A stretch of DNA of 64,000 bases from Candidatus Villigracilis adiacens (lineage in GTDB: Bacteria > Chloroflexota > Anaerolineae > Anaerolineales > Villigracilaceae). Positions within the stretch are counted from its first letter, which is position 1. Every line of letters begins with the position of its first letter. Positions 56,524 to 64,000 of this stretch are shown one piece after another. Below the pieces are notes generated by a model that saw only the letters and a program-made list of their open reading frames with translations, did not search any database and was not told the origin of the DNA. The position numbers and the translations under genes were made by a program. The stretch spans positions 496,001-560,000 of the forward strand of contig JADJBU010000026.1 in assembly GCA_016703605.1 (NCBI GenBank), written 5' to 3'.

Positions 56524-59418
56524 ATGGCACAAAGCAAGGCTTCCAGTCCTCCAAAAAAGAAAATGCCTCACTCGAAAACAGGGCAAGTGAAAAAGAAGCC
56601 CGCGGGCTCTCCGCAGCAGGGCGGTAAAAAATACCGCGAGCTTTACGAGACCGAACAGCGTCACGCCCTGGAACTCGCCATGTTGAACGAGATGACCCGC
56701 TCCATCCTCGCCTCGCAGGACCTCGACCTGGTGCTGGTGGAGCTGGCTGGCAACCTGGCAAAACTGCTCGAAGCGGACGATTGCTTCATTACACGGTGGG
56801 ACGAGGAACAACAGCAGACCATTCCCAAAGCCACAACTGCGCGGCTGAAAAGCCCGTACGAGAAGGATGTCCTCCAGGCGGGGCATGTGACCATGACCTC
56901 TTCGGTTCTTCGGGAGGGTCGCGCGCTGACAGCGGAAGACGTATCGCATTCGCCGCACATCGACCCGGAGATCGCAAGGCGCTACCCGTCCCGTTCGATC
57001 ATGGGGGCGCCGCTCGTCTTTCGAGAAAATAAACTCGGCGCGCTGATCGTTGCCTTCAATACCCCCCATCGCTTCACGCCCGAAGAGATGGAACGAGCCG
57101 AACGGACCGCCAACCATGTGGCGGTTGCGATCTGGAATGCCGAACAGGACAGCCGCATCAAACAACGCCTTAAGGAGCAGGAAACGCTGGCAAGGATCAC
57201 CACTGCCCTGAGCCAGACTGAACGGGTGGGGCTGCCCAATGTGCTGAAACTGATCGTCCACTCGGCGCGGGAGCTTATACCGAAGGCGCAGCAGGCGGTG
57301 ATCCATTTGATGGACAGGGAACAGGCTTATCTCACGCCTGAAGCGGTCTCCGGGTTCGATCAGTTCGATGAAAGCCGGGGCAGGATGCGGGTTGGGGAGG
57401 GCATCGCGGGGCTGGTCATCGCCGGGGGGCAGAGCATTTACATCCCATCGGTTCAGGATGACAGCCGCTTTGTCGCGTTGAACCCCAGGGCAAAGTATCG
57501 CTCGCTGCTGGTCTCCCCCATTATCAGCGGCGAAAAGGAATTCGGCACGATCAGCATCCAGAGCGAGGAGCCTCATGCCTTCTCGCAGAACGAGATCAAC
57601 CTGCTCGGGGAACTGGGTCAACAGGCTGCCATCGGTATCGAGAATGCGCGCCTGTATGACGCTGAACGTGAGCAGCGCCTTCGCGCCGAAACCAGCGCCG
57701 AAGCCACGCTGGCGCTGGTTTCGCACCTGGAACAAAGCGAGGTCTTGAACGAGATTCTCAACCAGGTGCAAAGGCTGCTGCCGGGCTGCGCGGCAAATGT
57801 GGGGTTGCTGGAGGGGGAGCATATCCGCACTGCGGCCTGGCGCGGTTATGAGAATCGAGGCGATGAGGTCTTCGAGGGCTTGACCAAGACCACCCACCTG
57901 TACCAGATCGACCGGGAGATCATCGAGAATCCGCGCAGTTCGATCATCAGCGATACGACAAAAGATCCGCGCTGGAGGTTCATTCCGGGCTTGGAGTGGG
58001 TCCGCTCGAATCTCTGCCTGCCCCTGTTGTGGAACGAAGAGCTTCTTGGTCTTTTATACATCGATGGCGATGAACCGGAAAAATTCTCGGAGGAGACGAT
58101 CAGCCGGTTGAGGCCGCTGGTGAATGCCACCACTGCCGCGTTGGAAAGCGCATTGTTGATCAATACCACCCGGCAGGCGCTAAAGGAAACCAGCGCGTTG
58201 TATCACATCAACCAGAAGCTGGTCGCGCTGGACGCCTCTGAACTGATGAATGACGCCGTTGAATTGTTGAAGAACAAGTTCGATTATTATCACGTTCAGG
58301 TCTTTGTGATCGAGACCAAAAGCGGAGACCTGCTGCTGAAAGCCGCCAGCGGAGAGGTTGGCAAGCGGCTGGTAAAACTCAACCATCGGGTGCGGGCGGG
58401 GTCGGGCATCGTCGGGTACGCGGCAGAGACGGGCAGCCCCTTCTTCACAAACCATGTGGATGAAGTGGTATTCTTCCAGCAGGACCCCTCCCTGCCGGAT
58501 ACCACCGCAGAAATGGCGATACCGGCGCGCCACAGGAAAAAACTTTACGGCATCCTCGATATTCAACAGGACGGCGGCAAACCATTCACCAAACGCGACG
58601 AGCAACTGGTTATAAACATAGCCGACCAGCTTGCCGTGGCGCTGCACAAAGCCGAACTTTACGAAAACCTGCAAACCGCCCTGCGGCAGGAGAAAGCCAT
58701 GCGCAGCCAGTTGGTGCAGAACGAACGGCTCGCCATCATGGGGCGGCTGCTGGCGTCTGTTTCGCATGAATTGAACAATCCGCTGCAAGCGATCCAGAAT
58801 GCGCTCTTTCTTTTGAAGGACGAACAGGGGCTTTCGCCCCAGGGGCTGAGCGACCTGGAGATCGTTCTCGCCGAATCGGAGCGCATGTCCGGGCTGATCG
58901 AACGCCTGCGCGACACCTACCGCCCGCCCCATGCGGAGGAATTCCAGGAGACGCAGATCAACGCCGTCATCGAGGATGTGTACGCCCTGCTCGCCGCCCA
59001 TTTGCGAAAGAACGATGTGGCGTTTGAATTCCACCCCGACCAGGACCTGCCCGCCGCAACCGTCCTGCCGGACCAGATCAAACAGGTCATCATAAACCTC
59101 TTCATCAACGCCGTGGAAGCCATGCCCGGCGGCGGTAAACTATCGGTCAGCAGCGCGTTCCTGAAAGGCGCCAACGAAACGCTGGTGTCCATAGCCGATA
59201 CCGGGGCGGGAATCTTTCCCTCCATTCTGCCCTTTATTTTCGAGCCTTTCATCACCAACAAAAAGGAAGGCACGGGCATCGGTCTGACCATTTCACACGA
59301 GATCGTCATCAAACACGGAGGGCGGATCGCCGCGGAAAACAACCCCAATGGGCGCGGCGCGATATTCAAGGTCTGGCTTCCAATCAAACCGCCGCCAGCG
59401 GAGGTTTCATCCACATGA
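56524..59418 (+). CDS. Multi-GAF sensor histidine kinase (cytoplasmic)
   Basis: A 964-residue kinase without membrane segments. A Lys/Pro-rich N-terminus is followed by four GAF-type domains (about 50-205, 220-375, 395-555, 565-720), then a HisKA dimer helix with SHELNNPL (phospho-accepting His748), and a HATPase_c domain with NLFINAVEAM (N box), DTGAGI (G1) and GTGIGL (G2). The GAF domains probably bind a small ligand, light-absorbing bilin or redox signal; no chromophore Cys is obvious. Its stop overlaps the response-regulator ATG (ATGA), so the two form a pair. Confidence 0.93.
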   Translation: MAQSKASSPPKKKMPHSKTGQVKKKPAGSPQQGGKKYRELYETEQRHALELAMLNEMTRSILASQDLDLVLVELAGNLAKLLEADDCFITRWDEEQQQTIPKATTARLKSPYEKDVLQAGHVTMTSSVLREGRALTAEDVSHSPHIDPEIARRYPSRSIMGAPLVFRENKLGALIVAFNTPHRFTPEEMERAERTANHVAVAIWNAEQDSRIKQRLKEQETLARITTALSQTERVGLPNVLKLIVHSARELIPKAQQAVIHLMDREQAYLTPEAVSGFDQFDESRGRMRVGEGIAGLVIAGGQSIYIPSVQDDSRFVALNPRAKYRSLLVSPIISGEKEFGTISIQSEEPHAFSQNEINLLGELGQQAAIGIENARLYDAEREQRLRAETSAEATLALVSHLEQSEVLNEILNQVQRLLPGCAANVGLLEGEHIRTAAWRGYENRGDEVFEGLTKTTHLYQIDREIIENPRSSIISDTTKDPRWRFIPGLEWVRSNLCLPLLWNEELLGLLYIDGDEPEKFSEETISRLRPLVNATTAALESALLINTTRQALKETSALYHINQKLVALDASELMNDAVELLKNKFDYYHVQVFVIETKSGDLLLKAASGEVGKRLVKLNHRVRAGSGIVGYAAETGSPFFTNHVDEVVFFQQDPSLPDTTAEMAIPARHRKKLYGILDIQQDGGKPFTKRDEQLVINIADQLAVALHKAELYENLQTALRQEKAMRSQLVQNERLAIMGRLLASVSHELNNPLQAIQNALFLLKDEQGLSPQGLSDLEIVLAESERMSGLIERLRDTYRPPHAEEFQETQINAVIEDVYALLAAHLRKNDVAFEFHPDQDLPAATVLPDQIKQVIINLFINAVEAMPGGGKLSVSSAFLKGANETLVSIADTGAGIFPSILPFIFEPFITNKKEGTGIGLTISHEIVIKHGGRIAAENNPNGRGAIFKVWLPIKPPPAEVSST

Positions 59419-60218
59419 CCGGACGCATTCTCATCATAGACGACGAAGCCCCGCTGCGCAAAACACTGGCGCGGGTGCTTGGAAACGCGGGCTTTGAGGT
59501 CACCACCGCCGAAAGCGCCGGGCAGGGTCTCGACTTTCTCAGGACGACCCCCTACGACCTTGTGCTGACCGACCTGCGTATGCCCGGGATGCACGGCATG
59601 GACGCGCTCAAACTCATCCATGCCGAACACCCCCAAATTGCAGTTGTGCTGTTCACCGCCCAGCCGGATGTCAACTCGGCGGTGGAGGCGCTGCGGCACG
59701 GAGCCACCGACTACCTGCTGAAACCCATCAAGCCCGAAATCATCATCGAACGCGCGCGCGCCATTCTTGCAAAACGCCAGACCGAAAAACGCAAGCGGGA
59801 GATCGCGCTTCAGATCGAAAGCCTGCAAAACGAATTAAAAAGCCTCGAAGCCGGCGAAGCCGCGCAACGCCCCGCCCCCGTTCCCGCTTTGAACGGCGCT
59901 GAAAAGGACCGCTTCCTCAAACGGGGGGCGCTCGTCCTTGACCTGCTCACCCGGCGCGTGCTGCTCGGCGAAGAGCCGATCAACGTGCCGCCTACATCCT
60001 TCGATTACCTGCTTGCGCTTGCGCGTCACGCCCCAAACGTGGTGGATTACCAGACCCTGGTGGCGGAGGCGCAGGGCTACCAGACCGATCCACGCGAGGC
60101 GCAGGAACTCGCCAAATGGCATATCCACCAGCTGCGCCAGATCATCGAACAGGATTCTCACAACCCGCGTTATTTGCTCAATGTGCGGGGAACAGGCTAC
60201 CGGCTGGTGGCGGATTAG
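59415..60218 (+). CDS. Response regulator, REC plus winged-helix output
   Basis: A 267-residue regulator. The receiver domain has acidic pair Asp9-Asp10 (IIDDEA), phospho-acceptor Asp53 (LTDLRMPG) and the conserved Lys in LLKPIKPE. A linking helix leads to an OmpR/PhoB-type winged helix (about 175-267: RRVLLGEEPINVPPTSFDYL and NPRYLLNVRGTGYRLV). It should be the partner of the kinase it overlaps. Target promoters are unknown. Confidence 0.92.
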   Translation: MTGRILIIDDEAPLRKTLARVLGNAGFEVTTAESAGQGLDFLRTTPYDLVLTDLRMPGMHGMDALKLIHAEHPQIAVVLFTAQPDVNSAVEALRHGATDYLLKPIKPEIIIERARAILAKRQTEKRKREIALQIESLQNELKSLEAGEAAQRPAPVPALNGAEKDRFLKRGALVLDLLTRRVLLGEEPINVPPTSFDYLLALARHAPNVVDYQTLVAEAQGYQTDPREAQELAKWHIHQLRQIIEQDSHNPRYLLNVRGTGYRLVAD

Positions 60219-60260
60219 TTTGACCAAAGCTTGGGGTTGAATCCAAGCCCAATGGATAAG

Positions 60261-60300
60261 AACCCGCTTCCGGTCCGCGCCCGAGGCGGGTTTTTCGTTT
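60261..60300 (+). terminator. Terminator after the response regulator
   Basis: AACCCGC (60261-60267) pairs with GCGGGTT (60286-60292), followed by TTTCGTTT. The next gene therefore probably has its own promoter. Confidence 0.75.
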
Positions 60301-60370
60301 CCAACTTTTCCCAACCTTTATCCATCCCAACCTAACCGACCCTGGGGGCGAATCCCATGAAAATGGGATC

Positions 60371-62751
<2,381 letters not shown>

Positions 62752-62755
<4 letters not shown>

Positions 62756-64000
62756 AGAATCGCTTTTTATCGATTCAACTTCCCGAAGATCGCCCCGTCG
62801 AACAACGCAACGCCCTGCGCATTGCGCTGTTCGGTTTTCTCGCTTCAACCATTTCCGCCTCATTTTATCTATACCTCGGCATACGCTCCGGGGATTGGCA
62901 GCTTTACGCCTGGGGCGCGGATATTTTTGCGCTGGCGGCGGCGGTCGCTGTTGGCGGCGCGCTAATCCGGCGCGGACGAATATCCACCGGCATGTGGTTG
63001 ATCATTTGGGCGGCGGTGATCTCCTTCGTCGGAACCGTGCTGCTAATCGAAGGCACGGGACTGGTCATTGGGGTGGGGCTGGGCGTTCTCGTGGCTGTTA
63101 TCGCCGGGCAAACGCTGTCTTCAGACTCGGCGGCGCGCGCGGTGAGAATCGGCGTCACAGGCGCCATCGCCTCGATCCTGCTGGACCAGTTCCTGCCGCC
63201 CTACCGCCTGCCCCAGCCCGAAGCCACACGCACCTTCCTGCCGGGCATCATTGCCGCCGTCATCTTGATTCTCGGGTACGTTATCCTGCGCCAGTTCCGC
63301 GACTATTCCCTGCGCACAAAACTGCTGATCAGCATGTCAGTCATTACCGCCCTTTCGCTCGGCGCCTACGGATTTTTCACCTCCCGCCGCTCTGCTCAAT
63401 CGCAGGCTTTCCTTTCGGATGAATTGCAAGCCACTGTGCAAGAACAAGCCGAACAGGAATTGACCAGCGCCGCCGCGCGCGAGGCTGATGTTGCGGAAGA
63501 CCTTCTCGCACAAATCCCGCGTTCGCTTCAGCAGCTTGCTGATTATCGGGCCGCGCTGTACGGCCAGTCCGAAATGCTTGGCGCGGGGCAATATTGGAGC
63601 AGCGATTCCCTCGCCCAATTTGAGGGGGGACAATATGGCAACTCGACCTCCGACATTGCATCGGCATTCCTGCCCGCTGGCATTCCCCTGACTGAATCGT
63701 CGAAAGCGGAATTCAACCTTTCCGCCTACCTGGATTTCGTCGCGCCCTCCTTTTTGGACGCCCACCCAAATGTTGTCGCGGTATATTACATGCTGCGGGA
63801 AGGCGGGATTACTTATTACCCCAATATTGACTTTGTCAACGTGGTGCCGCCCGATTTCGACCCGCGTCAGGGTCTTTACTACACTGTCGCCACACCGGAA
63901 AACAACCCGGAACGCAAGCCGGTCTGGACGCCTCCCTACGAAGACCCGGCCGGGATGGGAATGCTTGTGACCAGCGCCATCCCGGTCTATGACCAGCGTG
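62752..64000 (+). CDS. Membrane sensor protein, N-terminal part (Cache-like), cut by the window end
   Basis: The frame starts at ATG 62752, overlapping the previous stop, and stays open to 64000 (416 codons). AAGGAGATTTGT is the ribosome site. About seven hydrophobic helices (residues about 26-235, including WQLYAWGADIFALAAAVAVG and FLPGIIAAVILILGYVIL) come first. An extracytoplasmic region follows that looks like a Cache sensor (VVAVYYMLREGGITYYPNID, GMGMLVTSAIPVYDQR). A HAMP/kinase or cyclase output is expected beyond the edge but is not seen. Confidence 0.8.

Overview
The window looks like a chromosomal segment of a member of the Chloroflexota, most likely class Anaerolineae. This is inferred from gene content and order, moderately high GC, a short IF-2, tRNA genes without encoded CCA, and many dispersed intergenic palindromes; no rRNA marker is present, so the placement is not proven.

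Layout. 1-6632 is the nusA-ylxR-infB-rbfA-nrnA-truB-ribF block (transcription, translation, flavin synthesis). 6906-12169 holds single housekeeping genes: Nudix, DUF4349 lipoprotein, LuxR-type regulator, HtrA-like protease, ketopantoate reductase, GNAT. 12279-17729 (minus) is a cluster of two MFS transporters with four proteins that all carry the same ~28-residue SHOCT-like helix-turn-helix motif, read from a perfect sigma-70 promoter. corA and an autoregulated lexA follow. 19797-25173 (minus) is the tRNA-tuf-rpmG-tRNA-secE-nusG-rplKAJL block. 25311-34514 carries a possibly SOS-controlled FtsK-like ATPase, acpS, a two-subunit M16 protease and several oxidoreductases, separated by repeat-rich spacers. 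34734-45690 mixes cold-shock, deazaflavin-type, sulfatase-like, dtd and trpS genes, an apparent selenoprotein of the SelW family with an in-frame UGA, and membrane proteins.

45908-51243 (minus) is a complete diversity-generating retroelement (DGR): a NACHT-NTPase/FGE-fold target gene with a variable region (VR) at its 3' end, avd, a 135-bp template repeat (TR), and a DGR-type reverse transcriptase. TR and VR differ at 14 substituted positions, all adenines in TR, plus one 1-base deletion that throws the VR out of its canonical frame. The RT, the target gene and a nearby membrane-protein gene each carry an in-frame copy of a dispersed palindromic repeat.

51517-64000 has maeB, recX-rny behind a 48-bp tandem array, and four signal-transduction genes (GAF histidine kinase, response regulator, REC-REC-GAF-PAS kinase, membrane sensor cut by the window edge), most of them joined by ATGA overlaps.

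Small genes found by reading the sequence directly: rpmG (23403-23573), the SelW-like gene (40589-40828), and two doubtful micro-ORFs (8693-8827 and 13780-13833).
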